Below, in pieces: positions 36,495 through 46,723 of a stretch of 64,000 bases of DNA; the stretch's first letter is position 1, and every line of letters starts with the position of its first letter. Origin of the DNA: Paenibacillus xylanexedens (lineage in GTDB: Bacteria > Bacillota > Bacilli > Paenibacillales > Paenibacillaceae). The notes below the pieces were generated by a model. The model did no database searches. It was not told the origin of the DNA and saw nothing but the letters and a program-made list of their open reading frames with translations. The DNA is taken from positions 682,001-746,000 of the forward strand of contig NZ_VEBF01000001.1 in the NCBI RefSeq assembly GCF_007676705.1. The letters run 5' to 3'. A program made the translations under genes and the position numbers.

Positions 36495-36870
36495 ATGAAT
36501 CTAAACCTCCTATGGTAGTTGGACGTCGTACCTTATTATTTATTGTAAGTTAAGAAAAGTAGTCCATACATTACATGCCCACCTATCGGGATGAATGCAA
36601 AAGAACACCTTTATTCACGATATCTGGAAGAAGTTCTTCGAAGTTATTCCCTTATACCAACAAGTTGGATTGAAATGCCCTCTTAGCCGTTCCTTCCTTT
36701 TTCACCGCAAAGCCACACCACGAAACGATGTCGCTTTCAATTTCAAAAAAATACCGCACCCAGTCACTTGACATCATTATACATGATTAAAAACAAAAAA
36801 AACAAGTCACTCTCTCGTTAACCTGTAGGTTTCCCCTTAGCAATGAAAAAGAAACCTCACATTACGCATC
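36495..36870 (-). other. Gap between dapA and rnjB
   Basis: No gene seen. TATAAT on the minus strand (36776-36781) with a T-rich upstream tract and poor -35 could drive rnjB, giving a leader of about 270 bases. The leader includes the small palindrome GAAGAA-GTTCTTC near 36632. No recognised riboswitch. Confidence 0.35.
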
Positions 36871-36910
36871 AAAAAAAGAACCGCAACCTCGACTAAGAGG
36901 AGCGGTTCTT
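36871..36910 (-). terminator. Terminator of dapA
   Basis: Minus strand AAGAACCGC / GCGGTTCTT with inner CCTC/GAGG, followed by TTTTT. Confidence 0.93.
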
Positions 36911-36966
36911 TTGCTGATCTGAAGGATATCCCATAATTAATAAAATAGTTCCATATGCACTACTGA

Positions 36967-37845
36967 TTACAAATTAAGCAGCCCTTTGATGTACACCTGC
37001 TCCTCTTCCGTTGGAGGAATAAGAGGCAAACGTACAGACCCAACATTCAAACCACGCAATGTCAGCGCATATTTCACAGCTACGGGGTTCGGTAATGGTT
37101 GTGGACACTCAAACAGACCTTTGAACACCGGGAATAGCTGCTGATGAATCTGAGCAGCTTGAAGAGGCGCCCCACCGTAGAAGGCATCAATCATTTTCTT
37201 CATCTCTGCACCTACGACATGACTCGCTACACTGACGATCCCATGAGCACCAACCGAGATCGCCGGCAAGCCTGAAGCATCATCACCGGAATAAACTCTG
37301 AAATTCTCCGGAGCACTTGCTGCGATTAACGTAACCTGCTCCATAGACGCACATTCCTTCGTAGCGACAATGTTAGGAATCTGTGCAAGACGAAGCGTTG
37401 TTGCAGCTGACAGGCTGGTTACTGTGCGCCCTGGCACGTTGTAAAGCATTATAGGCAGCTTGGTAGAGCCCGCAATCGCTTCAAAATGTTTGAACAAACC
37501 TTCCTGGCTCGGTTTGTTGTAATACGGAACAACCAGTAATATGCCATCCACTCCGGCACGTTCAGCTTCCTGTGTCAAATGGATGGAATGTGCCGTGTTG
37601 TTGCTTCCCGTACCGGCTATAATTTTGCACCGACCGGCCGCATGTTTCACTGCAAATTCGAATAATTGAACTTTCTCAGTATCACTAAGTGTTGGAGACT
37701 CCCCTGTTGTTCCAGAAACGACGAGCGTCTCCGACTTTTGATCTACAATCAGATAGTCGATGAGACGTGCCGTTTCTTCCCAATGAATCTCTCCTTGTTC
37801 ATTGAACGGAGTGACCATTGCTGTAATCAATCTTCCAAAGTCCAA
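36967..37845 (-). CDS. dapA: 4-hydroxy-tetrahydrodipicolinate synthase
   Basis: 292 residues, TIM-barrel Schiff-base aldolase joining pyruvate and aspartate semialdehyde on the lysine/dipicolinate route. Seen: VVSGTTGESPTLS, the catalytic Tyr in PIMLYNVPGRT and Lys in IVATKECASM, and YSGDDASGLPAI. TTG start seven bases after AAGGAGG. It lies directly after dapG. Its product feeds DpaAB for spore dipicolinate. Confidence 0.96.
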   Translation of the reverse strand: MDFGRLITAMVTPFNEQGEIHWEETARLIDYLIVDQKSETLVVSGTTGESPTLSDTEKVQLFEFAVKHAAGRCKIIAGTGSNNTAHSIHLTQEAERAGVDGILLVVPYYNKPSQEGLFKHFEAIAGSTKLPIMLYNVPGRTVTSLSAATTLRLAQIPNIVATKECASMEQVTLIAASAPENFRVYSGDDASGLPAISVGAHGIVSVASHVVGAEMKKMIDAFYGGAPLQAAQIHQQLFPVFKGLFECPQPLPNPVAVKYALTLRGLNVGSVRLPLIPPTEEEQVYIKGLLNL

Positions 37846-37892
37846 TTCGATTCCTCCTTCAAAACAGGTTTGGCTCCTCTAACTTCAGTTAC

Positions 37893-39110
37893 TTACAAAT
37901 GAAGTTCGAATGAGGCGTGAAGTGCCCTCAGGGCCTGAACCATATCTTCTTTTTTTACGAGTACCCAGATTGTTGTATTCGAATCTGCTGATTGCAGGAT
38001 CTGAATGTCTGCCAGTGTTAAGGACTCCACGATACGAGCCATAATTCCAGGTACACCATTAATGCCTCCGCCAATGACGGAAACTTTGGCACAACCGGAC
38101 AGGCTTTGTGGCTTAAGACCAATCTCCTGCAATACATGTATGGCTTTCTCGGAATCACTGTCAAAAACCGTATAGACAACTCCCGAGGGGGTAACATTAA
38201 TAAAATCAACGCTGATCGAATTCTCAGCCATGGTTTTGAACACTTTCAGTTGCAATCGATCTGCACCACCAGGCACATCCACCGTAATTTGCGTTACATT
38301 GCTTACATAGGCGATACCTGTTACATAACGGTCAACAATGCCTGTCTGCACATCCTGGAATCCTTCCGGATGTGTAACCAGCGTTCCTTCCGTATCCGCA
38401 AAAGTAGATCTTACCCGCACTGGAATCTGTGATTGCATGGCAATCTCAACCGCACGTGGATGGATTACCTTGGCGCCGTGATGGGCCATGTTACAGATCT
38501 CTGCATAACTCACAACAGTCAGTGGCCGCGCATCCTCAACAATCCGTGGATCGGCAGTGAGTATCCCGTTCACATCCGTGTAGATATCTACCATTTCGGC
38601 ACGTAATGCTGCACCAAGAGCTGTTGCCGACGTATCACTTCCCCCACGGCCCAATGTCGTGAAGTCTCCATTCTCCGTCTGGCCCTGGAATCCGGTTACA
38701 ATAACGACGCGTCCAAGCTGAAGCTGCTCCAACACACGAACAGGACGGACATCCAATATTCGGGCATTCCCGAAATTGTCGTCCGTCACAAAACCTGCTT
38801 GTGCACCGGTCAGCACTGTAGTTGGAATGCCTTCATGTTCGAGCAAACTGCTCAAAGTTGTTGCAGATATGATTTCACCACAGCACAGCAGTAAATCCTT
38901 TTCGCGTGCGGATAGTGCGTTTCCGTTCTGAGCAGCCCAGTCCAGCAACGTATCAGTCGCATATGGCTCGCCGCGGCGCCCCATCGCAGACACCACGATG
39001 ACCAGACTCAATCCTGCCTCAAGTTCACGTTTAACGTGACGGAGCACATGCTCTCTCGCCTGAACAGTGGAGAGAGACGTGCCTCCGAATTTCTGTACCA
39101 TGATACGCAT
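37893..39110 (-). CDS. dapG: Aspartokinase I (DapG type)
   Basis: 405 residues. Phosphorylates aspartate, the first step toward lysine, meso-diaminopimelate and dipicolinate. Seen: VQKFGGTSL (about 4-12), GFQGQTENGDFTTLGRGGSDTSA, YTDVNGILTADPRIV, and two C-terminal ACT domains (about 265-405, VSVIGGGINGVPGIMARIV). In B. subtilis DapG responds to diaminopimelate. ATG at 39110 follows GGAGG by seven bases; an ATG 39 bases earlier has no site. Confidence 0.94.
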   Translation of the reverse strand: MRIMVQKFGGTSLSTVQAREHVLRHVKRELEAGLSLVIVVSAMGRRGEPYATDTLLDWAAQNGNALSAREKDLLLCCGEIISATTLSSLLEHEGIPTTVLTGAQAGFVTDDNFGNARILDVRPVRVLEQLQLGRVVIVTGFQGQTENGDFTTLGRGGSDTSATALGAALRAEMVDIYTDVNGILTADPRIVEDARPLTVVSYAEICNMAHHGAKVIHPRAVEIAMQSQIPVRVRSTFADTEGTLVTHPEGFQDVQTGIVDRYVTGIAYVSNVTQITVDVPGGADRLQLKVFKTMAENSISVDFINVTPSGVVYTVFDSDSEKAIHVLQEIGLKPQSLSGCAKVSVIGGGINGVPGIMARIVESLTLADIQILQSADSNTTIWVLVKKEDMVQALRALHASFELHL

Positions 39111-39489
39111 CTTTATTCCTCCATTTGTGTACGCAAGAAGACTGGACACGGGTCAAATCAACAAATGGATCACCCTAGGGAGCGTTCTGATGCGATAATT
39201 TCAGCAATTTATACGGCATTCCATGCCGCTCCTTGTTATTTTGTAATTGTCTGGGACAATCGCAAATCAAAGGTCGCGGTTGTTATCGAGATCATGACGC
39301 ATTCATTCACACTAGACCTCTCCCGCTTGCTTAACCTTGATACCGGCAAGCAGGAATGCCCTTATAGGCAGGAACGTGGACACAAGTAGCTGATCAAGCC
39401 AGCATATCGTCCCCCATGATTTTCTTTGTCTCTCAAACCCCTTATTCATTTCTCCAAGCGCATAACGTTGTCACCCTGTCATTGTTCCA
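39111..39489 (-). other. Gap between dpaB and dapG, where B. subtilis has asd
   Basis: No asd and no recognisable remnant in any frame. The minus strand has two micro-ORFs with good ribosome sites. One is a GTG-started 24-codon ORF (39236-39310, site GAGAGG). Eleven bases later comes the 7-codon ORF MECRINC (39201-39224, site AAGGAG). A stem CCTGCTTGC/GCAAGCGGG and a small stem CGGCAT/ATGCCG, which overlaps the second start, are also visible. Whether any of this is functional is unknown. Confidence 0.35.
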
Positions 39490-40086
39490 TCAAGCCTGTG
39501 AAGAACGCTGCACAATCATCGGCTGTAGCTGTTTGCCCTCAAGCGCACTCCAGCAAGCCTCTGGAATCAATTCCATTTTGGCGACTAACGAGTTTGGTTT
39601 TTTCACTGGATCGTCTTGCCCAAATGGCACAAAATACAAGTATTTGGCCACGAGCAGTTTGGCAATATTCGCAGCATTCAAGCCCAGACCGTCATTCGTG
39701 GAAATAGCGAGCACAAGCGGACGCTGATTGCGCATCTGCGCTTTGGCTGCCATTAGCACTGGACTGTCGGTCATCGCATTAGCCAGCTTGCTTGTTGTAT
39801 TCCCTGTGCATGGAGCAATGACCAGCACATCAAGCAGTTTGGAAGGCCCTAATGGCTCCGCTTCAACAATTGTAGAAATGATATCATTACCTGTTATATC
39901 TTTCAACTGTTTTTGCCAATTTTGCGCCGTGCCGAAGCGTGTATCCGTCGTCAGAACCGAATTCGAAATAATCGGAATGACATTGGCACCTTCAGCCACG
40001 AAGCGGCTAATTACCGGCATAACCTCTTCAAACGTACAATGAGAACCCGTAATTGCATAACCTACCGTTTTTCCCTGCCAGTTCAT
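39490..40086 (-). CDS. dpaB: Dipicolinate synthase subunit B
   Basis: 198 residues, flavoprotein-fold subunit (SpoVFB) of the mother-cell enzyme that makes dipicolinic acid for the spore core. Seen: GYAITGSHCTFEEVMPVI, PCTGNTTSKLANAMTDSPVLMAAKA and LAISTNDGLGLNAANIAKLL. ATG overlaps the dpaA stop by four bases (ATGA), so translation is coupled. GGGAGG precedes it. Confidence 0.95.
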   Translation of the reverse strand: MNWQGKTVGYAITGSHCTFEEVMPVISRFVAEGANVIPIISNSVLTTDTRFGTAQNWQKQLKDITGNDIISTIVEAEPLGPSKLLDVLVIAPCTGNTTSKLANAMTDSPVLMAAKAQMRNQRPLVLAISTNDGLGLNAANIAKLLVAKYLYFVPFGQDDPVKKPNSLVAKMELIPEACWSALEGKQLQPMIVQRSSQA

Positions 40087-40982
40087 GATTTAACCTCCCG
40101 TGCGTTCTGTTCTTCCAAAAGCAAACGGATCAACGCGTCGGCAATAATGCCGCCAGCCGTTTTGGGAGCAACAATGCCGGGGAGGCCAGGTGCAAGTAGC
40201 GCTTTGATACCGCGTTTGTCGGCATACCTGAAATCACAGCCGCCAGGAGCGGATGCGAGGTCAATAATGACAGCCTTTTGCGGCATTCTGGACAGGATTT
40301 GTGCTGTGATTATCATAGTCGGTATCGTATTAAAAAGCAAGTCAACTTCCCCGGTTTGAGCGGCCAAATCCGTTGTCATGAAAGGCTTCCAGCCCATTAT
40401 TGTAGCGCGGGCAACATCCTCTTTCCGCCTGATTCCTACCCGTACATTTGCTCCAAGTCCCTGCAGTGTTTTGGCCATAGTGAACCCTGTTCGACCGATA
40501 CCAAGCACGATGCATTCCGAACCATGGATTGTGAAGTCCGTCTCCCGAATAGCTATGGCGATGGCTCCCTCAGCCGTTGGAATAGAGTTGTAAAGTGCAA
40601 TATCATCACGATCAAGTACTTCGACAAGTCGCAACCCGTTATCTAGACAAAGTTCACGCAAGAATGGTTTTGCCATACCCGTGAACACAATGCAATGCTC
40701 CGGCAATGCTGCGACATGTTCCTTTTTCAAATAGATCGGTGTGTCACTGAACGAAGTACTTACTTTCCCCTGATCATCGCAACCGACGACAGGCAGCACC
40801 AGTACATCTGCCGAAGCAAACACTTCGTCCTCCAGTTCCTGGTGTTCGATACCTGGAATGGAACGCTCCAGTTTGTCGAAACCCACCACACTTACCGTTG
40901 CATCCAGCTCAGCGCACTTTTGAATGACTTCAAGCTGCCGCGCATCTCCGCCCAGGACTACAATCCGGACTCCGGTCAGCAT
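40083..40982 (-). CDS. dpaA: Dipicolinate synthase subunit A
   Basis: 299 residues (SpoVFA). NAD(P)-binding dehydrogenase-like subunit. Seen: an N-terminal Rossmann start VRIVVLGGDARQLEV and a second nucleotide-binding motif CIVLGIGRTGFTMAKTLQGLGANV (about 150-175), then LLFNTIPTMII and GIVAPKTAGGIIA. ATG at 40982, ten bases after AAAGGAG, is preferred over one 81 bases earlier, which would precede the predicted transcript. A sigma-K-type promoter lies just upstream. Confidence 0.95.
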   Translation of the reverse strand: MLTGVRIVVLGGDARQLEVIQKCAELDATVSVVGFDKLERSIPGIEHQELEDEVFASADVLVLPVVGCDDQGKVSTSFSDTPIYLKKEHVAALPEHCIVFTGMAKPFLRELCLDNGLRLVEVLDRDDIALYNSIPTAEGAIAIAIRETDFTIHGSECIVLGIGRTGFTMAKTLQGLGANVRVGIRRKEDVARATIMGWKPFMTTDLAAQTGEVDLLFNTIPTMIITAQILSRMPQKAVIIDLASAPGGCDFRYADKRGIKALLAPGLPGIVAPKTAGGIIADALIRLLLEEQNAREVKS

Positions 40983-41015
40983 CGGGACGTCACTCCTTTC
41001 ACCACATGTATGCCT

Positions 41016-41045
41016 TATCGTATGCAGAGGCCCACAGGGGGGTGA
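41016..41045 (-). promoter_or_regulatory. Sigma-K promoter of dpaAB
   Basis: Minus strand CAC (-35, near 41042-41044), then 17 bases and CATACGATA (41016-41024), matching AC-N16/17-CATAnnnTA. B. subtilis spoVF is sigma-K dependent. Confidence 0.75.
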
Positions 41046-41081
41046 AAACAATAATGCATTCAACTATTCGCATCTTAACGC

Positions 41082-41109
41082 AAAAAAAAGCCGCCCTGTC
41101 AGGGACGAC
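41082..41109 (-). terminator. Terminator of dut
   Basis: Minus strand GTCGTCCCT-GAC-AGGGCGGC, followed by TTTTTTTT. Confidence 0.9.
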
Positions 41110-41136
41110 TCCAAAGAATGGTAGCACTCACGCTAT

Positions 41137-41580
41137 TTATTTCCCGGTATGACCAAATCCGCCTTCGCCACGTACCGTTTCCGAAAGTTCATCTACTTCC
41201 GTCAATTCAACTGTAGGTACAGTCTGGAAGACGATCTGTGCGATGCGCTCTCCTCTTACAATCGTGAACGGTTCCTGACCCAGATTAATCAACAGCACTT
41301 TAACTTCTCCGCGATAATCCGCATCGATGGTACCCGGTGTGTTGAGGCAGGTAATTCCATGTTTGAAAGCCAGTCCGCTCCTAGGACGGATCTGTGCTTC
41401 TAATCCAGCAGGCATTGCCATCGCAAGCCCCGTTGGAATCAATGTACGCTGTCCCGGCTGCAGAACAACCTCTTCCTGAAGTGCAGCTACTACATCAAAA
41501 CCGGATGCTAGTTCAGACATTTTTTGTGGCAATTTAATATCTTCATTGCCCGGCAGTTTCTGTATTTGAACGTAATGCAA
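41137..41580 (-). CDS. dut: dUTPase
   Basis: 147 residues, trimeric-type dUTP pyrophosphatase, keeping uracil out of DNA. Seen motifs: SGFDVVAA (1), [11 protein letters not shown] (2), [17 protein letters not shown] (3), [10 protein letters not shown] (4) and [10 protein letters not shown] (5), all present. The TTG at 41580 is chosen, nine bases after AGAAGGG; an ATG at 41589 would touch that site. It overlaps the mlpA end by about 38 bases in another frame, so it is probably coupled to it. Confidence 0.95.
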   Translation of the reverse strand: MHYVQIQKLPGNEDIKLPQKMSELASGFDVVAALQEEVVLQPGQRTLIPTGLAMAMPAGLEAQIRPRSGLAFKHGITCLNTPGTIDADYRGEVKVLLINLGQEPFTIVRGERIAQIVFQTVPTVELTEVDELSETVRGEGGFGHTGK

Positions 41581-42826
41581 CAAAATCATCCCTTCTCAAT
41601 CCAGCGATCGTCTTATCTGAAGCACCAACCATGGCAAGTGCGAACGGCTCAGCGAACATCAGATCGAGTACCGCGTTAATATCGTCCATTGTAACTTGCT
41701 CAATTTTAGTGATCATCTCATCCAGCGTATGGTGTCTGCCCAGCATCAGCTCATTTTTGCCCAGACGATTCATGCGACTGCCTGTACTTTCCAAGCTAAG
41801 AATCAGACTGCCCTTCAGTTGCTCTTTTCCTTTACGAAGTTCATCTTCGGACAAGCCGTTTACAGCCAGGTCACGCAAAACCTCTTTGGTCAGATCGAGC
41901 ACTTCTTTTGTCTGTTTCGGTGCTGTACCCGCGTATATTGTGAAAAGTCCACTGTCCGCATGAGAGCTATGATAGGAATACACGGAGTATGCAAGACCCC
42001 GTTTTTCACGAATTTCCTGGAACAATCTGGAGCTCATGCCTCCACCAATAGCGTTATTCAGAACAACCATAGCAAATTGCAGTGGATCTCCGATTTTACA
42101 ACCCGGGAACGAGATACAGATATGGTTCTGTTCCGTTTTCTTTTTGTGGAAAAGCTGTCCGCTCTGGAATGCCGGCATCGTGACTGCTTCAGTTACTCCA
42201 TTTACATCAAAAGCACCAAAATGTTTCTCCATCAGATCGATTACACTATCATCAATATTACCCGCGATACTAATGACCGTGTTCTCAATTGTGTAGTGCT
42301 CCTTCATATATGCACGCAGATGGCTGGAATCCATCGCTTTAAGACGTTCTTCCGTACCCAGAATAGGGTAAGCTAGCGGGTGCTCACCATATGCGGCCAA
42401 GGCCATCAGATCATGAACCATATCATCCGGCGTATCTTCATACATTGAGATTTCTTCCAGAATGACGTTTTTCTCCTTGATCAACTCACCATCATCCATT
42501 TTGGAGCGGAAAAACATATCAGACAACACATCAACCGCAATCGGCAAATGTTCATCCAACACTTTAGCGTAATAACATGTGTATTCTTTGGAAGTGAACG
42601 CGTTCACATTACCACCAATGGCATCAAATTGCTCCGCAATCGCCTTGGCATCATAACGATCTGTTCCTTTGAACAACATGTGTTCAATAAAATGTGATAC
42701 TCCGTTACTTGCAGGTTGCTCATTGCGCGAACCTGTCTTGACCCATATTCCGAAAGACACAGAACGGCAGGTCGGTATCTGTTCCATGACAACTCTGAGG
42801 CCATTGCCCAGCTGAATTTTTTTCAT
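41543..42826 (-). CDS. mlpA: M16-family zinc protease MlpA
   Basis: 427 residues, processing-peptidase-like. Has the HFIEH zinc motif in [17 protein letters not shown] (about 45-49), a downstream Glu in [15 protein letters not shown], and the C-terminal [16 protein letters not shown]. subtilis MlpA (YmxG) affects protease and sporulation gene expression. AGGAGG precedes the ATG. Follows ylxY as in B. subtilis. Confidence 0.94.
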   Translation of the reverse strand: MKKIQLGNGLRVVMEQIPTCRSVSFGIWVKTGSRNEQPASNGVSHFIEHMLFKGTDRYDAKAIAEQFDAIGGNVNAFTSKEYTCYYAKVLDEHLPIAVDVLSDMFFRSKMDDGELIKEKNVILEEISMYEDTPDDMVHDLMALAAYGEHPLAYPILGTEERLKAMDSSHLRAYMKEHYTIENTVISIAGNIDDSVIDLMEKHFGAFDVNGVTEAVTMPAFQSGQLFHKKKTEQNHICISFPGCKIGDPLQFAMVVLNNAIGGGMSSRLFQEIREKRGLAYSVYSYHSSHADSGLFTIYAGTAPKQTKEVLDLTKEVLRDLAVNGLSEDELRKGKEQLKGSLILSLESTGSRMNRLGKNELMLGRHHTLDEMITKIEQVTMDDINAVLDLMFAEPFALAMVGASDKTIAGLRRDDFVALRSNTETAGQ

Positions 42827-42923
42827 GGTTGGCCCTCCTACATCTCTATAATTGCCTTGATCTCAATTAAAATTGAAATCGACATTTGGTTCCAACTTTT
42901 TGATATTAACAAAAAAAACACGT

Positions 42924-43919
42924 TCACTCAACCGCGGATGCATTTACGCGTTCCGAAGACAACGTCTCAGTTACCGTTCCAAGCACGAGACCTTTAGCCC
43001 GTATGGACTGAATCATACCCTTCAAAGCTCCTGAAGAAGAAGCTGTTGGGTGCATTAGAATTAACGTGCCAGCCTCGGTATTTTTTGCAATTTTGGCAAC
43101 AACGGCATCCGGGCTTGGCTTACGCCAATCCACAGTATCTACAGTCCATAACACGGTTTGCAGTCCCATGGATGAAGCAATATCTACGGTCTTTTGATTA
43201 AAGTCACCGGAAGGCGGAGCAAACCATCGATTTTCCACACCGAGTGATGTGTGGAGCAGATCCTGGGTTTTGCTAATTTCTAGCCTGGCCCGTTCTGCGC
43301 TCAATCGACTCATGTTAGGGTGAGAATACGCATGATTAGACAACTCATGCCCACGTTTCTGAATTTCCTTGGCCAGGTCAACGTTTTTGCTTAACCAGCT
43401 TCCATCCAGAAAAAAAGTGGCCTTCACTTTCTCGGCATCAAGCGTATCCAGCATCGGTATAATATATTCGTTCCCCCAGGCCACATTAATCATAAAAGAA
43501 ACCATCGGCTTGCTCGCATTCCCCCGATAGATCGGATGTGCACCCAAATCCCTAAGCTGAATCTCCGGCTGAATCTGACGATAGACATACGCTATCTTAG
43601 TATTCAACGTTCCACTCAATGCCTTACGGTATGTCGCTTCCACATCAATCTCCATGCCATTATAGCCAGGAATGGCTTTCCATACCCGATCCACTCTGGC
43701 ATTCACCGGAGCAATTCTCGTTTCGGCCGCTTTATCCCGAATTGCCGACAATAGGGCATCTTCTCCGGTCGCTTCTTTGAACATATCAAAAGCATTCTGC
43801 GTACCTGGCCCATCACGGATTTCCGTAATGTATGTACGTACACTGCCAACTTGTCCGATCAATATGACCGCAGTCACACCCGCCAGAACAGCCGCCAGTT
43901 TTTTGGATTGGTTTCCCAC
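42924..43919 (-). CDS. ylxY: YlxY-like polysaccharide deacetylase homologue, degenerate active site
   Basis: 331 residues. N-terminal membrane/signal helix (about 8-25), then a NodB domain (about 135-310). The motif that is normally TFDDG reads MINVAWGN, so the catalytic and metal aspartates are missing. HAYSHPNMSRL (motif 2), WFAPPSGDFN (motif 3) and TVDTVDW (motif 4) remain. It is unlikely to be an active zinc deacetylase. Position between pnp and mlpA matches B. subtilis ylxY. GTG start after GGAGG. Confidence 0.9.
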   Translation of the reverse strand: MGNQSKKLAAVLAGVTAVILIGQVGSVRTYITEIRDGPGTQNAFDMFKEATGEDALLSAIRDKAAETRIAPVNARVDRVWKAIPGYNGMEIDVEATYRKALSGTLNTKIAYVYRQIQPEIQLRDLGAHPIYRGNASKPMVSFMINVAWGNEYIIPMLDTLDAEKVKATFFLDGSWLSKNVDLAKEIQKRGHELSNHAYSHPNMSRLSAERARLEISKTQDLLHTSLGVENRWFAPPSGDFNQKTVDIASSMGLQTVLWTVDTVDWRKPSPDAVVAKIAKNTEAGTLILMHPTASSSGALKGMIQSIRAKGLVLGTVTETLSSERVNASAVE

Positions 43920-44020
43920 AGCTCCATCCTCCCGCCGTCTTTGTCCCCATCATATGAGGACAAGGGCAAGAATATGATTACAAAGCCATGGTTTATCCTT
44001 GCTTAACATATTTATGCGTT

Positions 44021-44054
44021 AAAAAAAGAGCCAGAAATTCACATTCTGTCTCTT
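44021..44054 (-). terminator. Terminator of pnp
   Basis: Minus strand AAGAG-A-CAGAA / TTCTG-G-CTCTT, then TTTTT. Confidence 0.8.
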
Positions 44055-44093
44055 CATTCAATATATCCATTTATAGCCTGCCGCTTCGATATC

Positions 44094-46196
44094 CTAAGAT
44101 TGAGCCGGAGCTTCAGCCGTCAAAACTGCTTTACGGGACAAGTTGATTCGACCTTGTGGGTCAATTTCCGTTACTTTCACCGTAATGGAATCTCCAATGG
44201 CTACAACATCTTCAACTTTGGCAACACGTTCAGTTGACAGTTGTGAGATGTGTACCAGACCTTCTTTATTTGGAAGCACTTCTACGAATGCACCGAATTT
44301 CTCAACGCGTTTTACTTTACCGACATAGATCTCGCCGACCAATACTTCGCGCACAATACCTTCGATAATCGCTTTGGCTTTATCGTTCATCTCCTGGTTG
44401 GAAGAAGCAATAAAGACACGTCCATCCTGTTCAATATCAATTTTAACACCGGTTTCTTCGATGATTTTATTGATAATTTTACCACCTGCACCGATAACAT
44501 CACGGATTTTGTCCGGATTGATATGCATAGTCGTAATTTTAGGCGCATATTGTGATAACTGCTCACGTGGAGTATTCATCACTTCAGTCATTTTGTTCAA
44601 GATGTGCAAACGACCTTCTTTGGCTTGAGCCAATGCTTCAGACAAAATTTGACGATCGATCCCATCAATTTTGATGTCCATTTGGATTGCAGTTACACCT
44701 TCAGGTGTTCCGGCTACTTTGAAGTCCATGTCACCCAAGTGATCTTCCATACCTTGAATATCACTCAGAATGGATACATGATCTCCATCTTTAATCAGAC
44801 CCATAGCTACACCCGCAACTGGAGCTTTGATTGGTACACCTGCATCCATCATAGCTAGTGTGCTGGCACAGATACTTGCCTGGGAAGTTGAACCGTTGGA
44901 TTCCAGAACTTCGGATACCAGACGAATCGTGTATGGGAAGTCTGTTTCGGAAGGGATTACTTTGGAAAGCGCACGCTCACCAAGAGCACCATGTCCGATT
45001 TCGCGACGGCCTGGAGCACGCAATGGACGAGCTTCACCTACGCTGAATGGTGGGAAGTTATAGTGATGCATGAAACGTTTCGTTTCTTCAAGGCTGATTC
45101 CGTCCAAAATCTGAACATCACCCAGTGCACCAAGTGTACAGATACTAAGTGCTTGTGTTTGACCACGTGTGAACAAACCTGAACCATGCGTACGTGGCAG
45201 CAGGGAAGTATCACATTCGATTGGACGAATCTCAGCAAGTCCACGTCCATCCGGACGAACTTTATCATGTGTGATCAGACGACGCACTTCTTCTTTAACG
45301 ATATCGTGCAGGACTTCCTTCACGTCTTTGAGCAATTCAGGAGTTTCAATATATTTCTCTTCAAAGTGAGCAACGGTTTCGTCATTCACTAGATCGATTG
45401 CATCTTGACGAGCATGCTTCTCAGCAATTTTAACCGCTTCAACCAGACGAGCGCTTGCAAAATCACGTACACTGCTGTTGACTTCAGCATTAACGGCATG
45501 CAACTTAACAGCCATTTTTTCTTTACCGGCAACTTGTACGAGTTGTTCGATTACCGCAACAATGTTTTTGATCTCGTCATGTCCGAACATGATTGCTTCA
45601 AGCATTACTTCTTCCGGTAATTCGTTAGCTTCAGCCTCAACCATCATGATGGCATCTTTAGTTCCTGCAACCACCAACTCAAGTTCACTGACTTCAAGCT
45701 GTGCAATCGTTGGATTAATGATGAACTCGCCATTAATACGTCCAACTTTCACGCCACCAATAGGTCCGCTGAATGGAACATCCGAGATGCTCAGTGCAGC
45801 TGATGTACCGATCATTGCAGCGATTTGCGGTTCACAGTCTTGATCCACACTCATAACGATATTCAGAACTTGTACATCATTCCGGAAGCCTTCGGGGAAC
45901 AATGGACGAATTGGACGGTCTGTCAGACGGCTTGAAAGAATGGCTTTCTCACTCGGTCTGCCTTCACGTTTAATAAATCCACCCGGGATTTTACCTACGG
46001 CGTACAATCTTTCTTCATAGTTCACCGTTAATGGGAAAAAGTCCAAATCTTTCGGCTCACTTGATGCTGTCACGGTACACAATACAACGGTATCCCCGTA
46101 TGTTACCTTAACGGCAGCATTAGCCTGCTTGGCCAAACGCCCGGTTTCAAACGTAAGCTTTCTTCCGCCAAGCTGCATTTCAACACGCTGTTCCAT
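44094..46196 (-). CDS. pnp: Polynucleotide phosphorylase
   Basis: 700 residues, phosphorolytic 3'-5' exoribonuclease of the degradosome. Two RNase PH domains (about 1-230 and 310-545), KH domain (about 555-615, [20 protein letters not shown]) and S1 domain (about 620-690, [33 protein letters not shown]). GGAGG precedes the ATG by six bases. It follows rpsO. Confidence 0.98.
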   Translation of the reverse strand: MEQRVEMQLGGRKLTFETGRLAKQANAAVKVTYGDTVVLCTVTASSEPKDLDFFPLTVNYEERLYAVGKIPGGFIKREGRPSEKAILSSRLTDRPIRPLFPEGFRNDVQVLNIVMSVDQDCEPQIAAMIGTSAALSISDVPFSGPIGGVKVGRINGEFIINPTIAQLEVSELELVVAGTKDAIMMVEAEANELPEEVMLEAIMFGHDEIKNIVAVIEQLVQVAGKEKMAVKLHAVNAEVNSSVRDFASARLVEAVKIAEKHARQDAIDLVNDETVAHFEEKYIETPELLKDVKEVLHDIVKEEVRRLITHDKVRPDGRGLAEIRPIECDTSLLPRTHGSGLFTRGQTQALSICTLGALGDVQILDGISLEETKRFMHHYNFPPFSVGEARPLRAPGRREIGHGALGERALSKVIPSETDFPYTIRLVSEVLESNGSTSQASICASTLAMMDAGVPIKAPVAGVAMGLIKDGDHVSILSDIQGMEDHLGDMDFKVAGTPEGVTAIQMDIKIDGIDRQILSEALAQAKEGRLHILNKMTEVMNTPREQLSQYAPKITTMHINPDKIRDVIGAGGKIINKIIEETGVKIDIEQDGRVFIASSNQEMNDKAKAIIEGIVREVLVGEIYVGKVKRVEKFGAFVEVLPNKEGLVHISQLSTERVAKVEDVVAIGDSITVKVTEIDPQGRINLSRKAVLTAEAPAQS

Positions 46197-46311
46197 GAAA
46201 TTCCTCCTTTTATTCGTCCTAACTCAATGGATTCTGCATATTCACAGTATTTCCTGCTTGTCCTGCATTCATTAGCTATGTAAGATCTTAAAACATGCTA
46301 ATCTGCACAAC

Positions 46312-46430
46312 AAAAGCTCCTCACGGAGCCCCATCTACAAATATATGGCAACATGTTCATCTACAAAACAACCCGGCTGTAAGTTCCGCTTGTCCTTTTA
46401 GACAAAAGAATGACGGATAACAGCCAGGTT
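46312..46430 (-). promoter_or_regulatory. Hairpins between rpsO and pnp
   Basis: A long imperfect stem on the minus strand, AACCTGGCTGT (46420-46430) / ACAGCCGGGTT (46370-46380), followed by GTTTTG, is the likely rpsO terminator or processing site. Below it GGCTCC-GTGA-GGAGC then TTTTG (46312-46330) is a second small hairpin. In E. coli this gap is cut by RNase III; a similar role here is inference. Confidence 0.6.
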
Positions 46431-46453
46431 GGTTTTGAAAACATGTACGATAA

Positions 46454-46723
46454 TTAACGACGCAATCCGAGTTTTTCGATCAGTGCGCTGTAACGTTTAA
46501 CATCTTTGTTTTTCACGTAAGCCAAAAGCTTACGACGTTGACCTACCATTTTCAAAAGTCCACGACGTGAGTGGTGGTCTTTCTTATGCGTACGCAAGTG
46601 GTCTGTCAAACTTCTGATGTTTTCCGTAAGGATAGCAACTTGCACCTCTGGAGATCCTGTATCGGACTCGTGAGTTTTGTGCTCGTCGATCAGTTGTTGT
46701 TTACGTTCTTGAGTCAATGCCAT
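46454..46723 (-). CDS. rpsO: 30S ribosomal protein S15
   Basis: 89 residues, full length. Binds 16S rRNA in the platform. Seen: [51 protein letters not shown]. The ATG at 46723 follows AAGGAGG by eight bases; open codons further upstream are leader. Confidence 0.98.
   Translation of the reverse strand: MALTQERKQQLIDEHKTHESDTGSPEVQVAILTENIRSLTDHLRTHKKDHHSRRGLLKMVGQRRKLLAYVKNKDVKRYSALIEKLGLRR

Noticed and set aside
36768..36790. Plus-strand promoter TTGACA near TATACAT
   Set aside because: The two boxes are only about four bases apart; no valid spacing and no plus-strand gene follows.
39111..39489. Decayed asd pseudogene
   Set aside because: No frame shows aspartate-semialdehyde dehydrogenase motifs, even broken ones.
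39111..39489. Lysine riboswitch before dapG
   Set aside because: The conserved L-box core sequences are not present on the minus strand.
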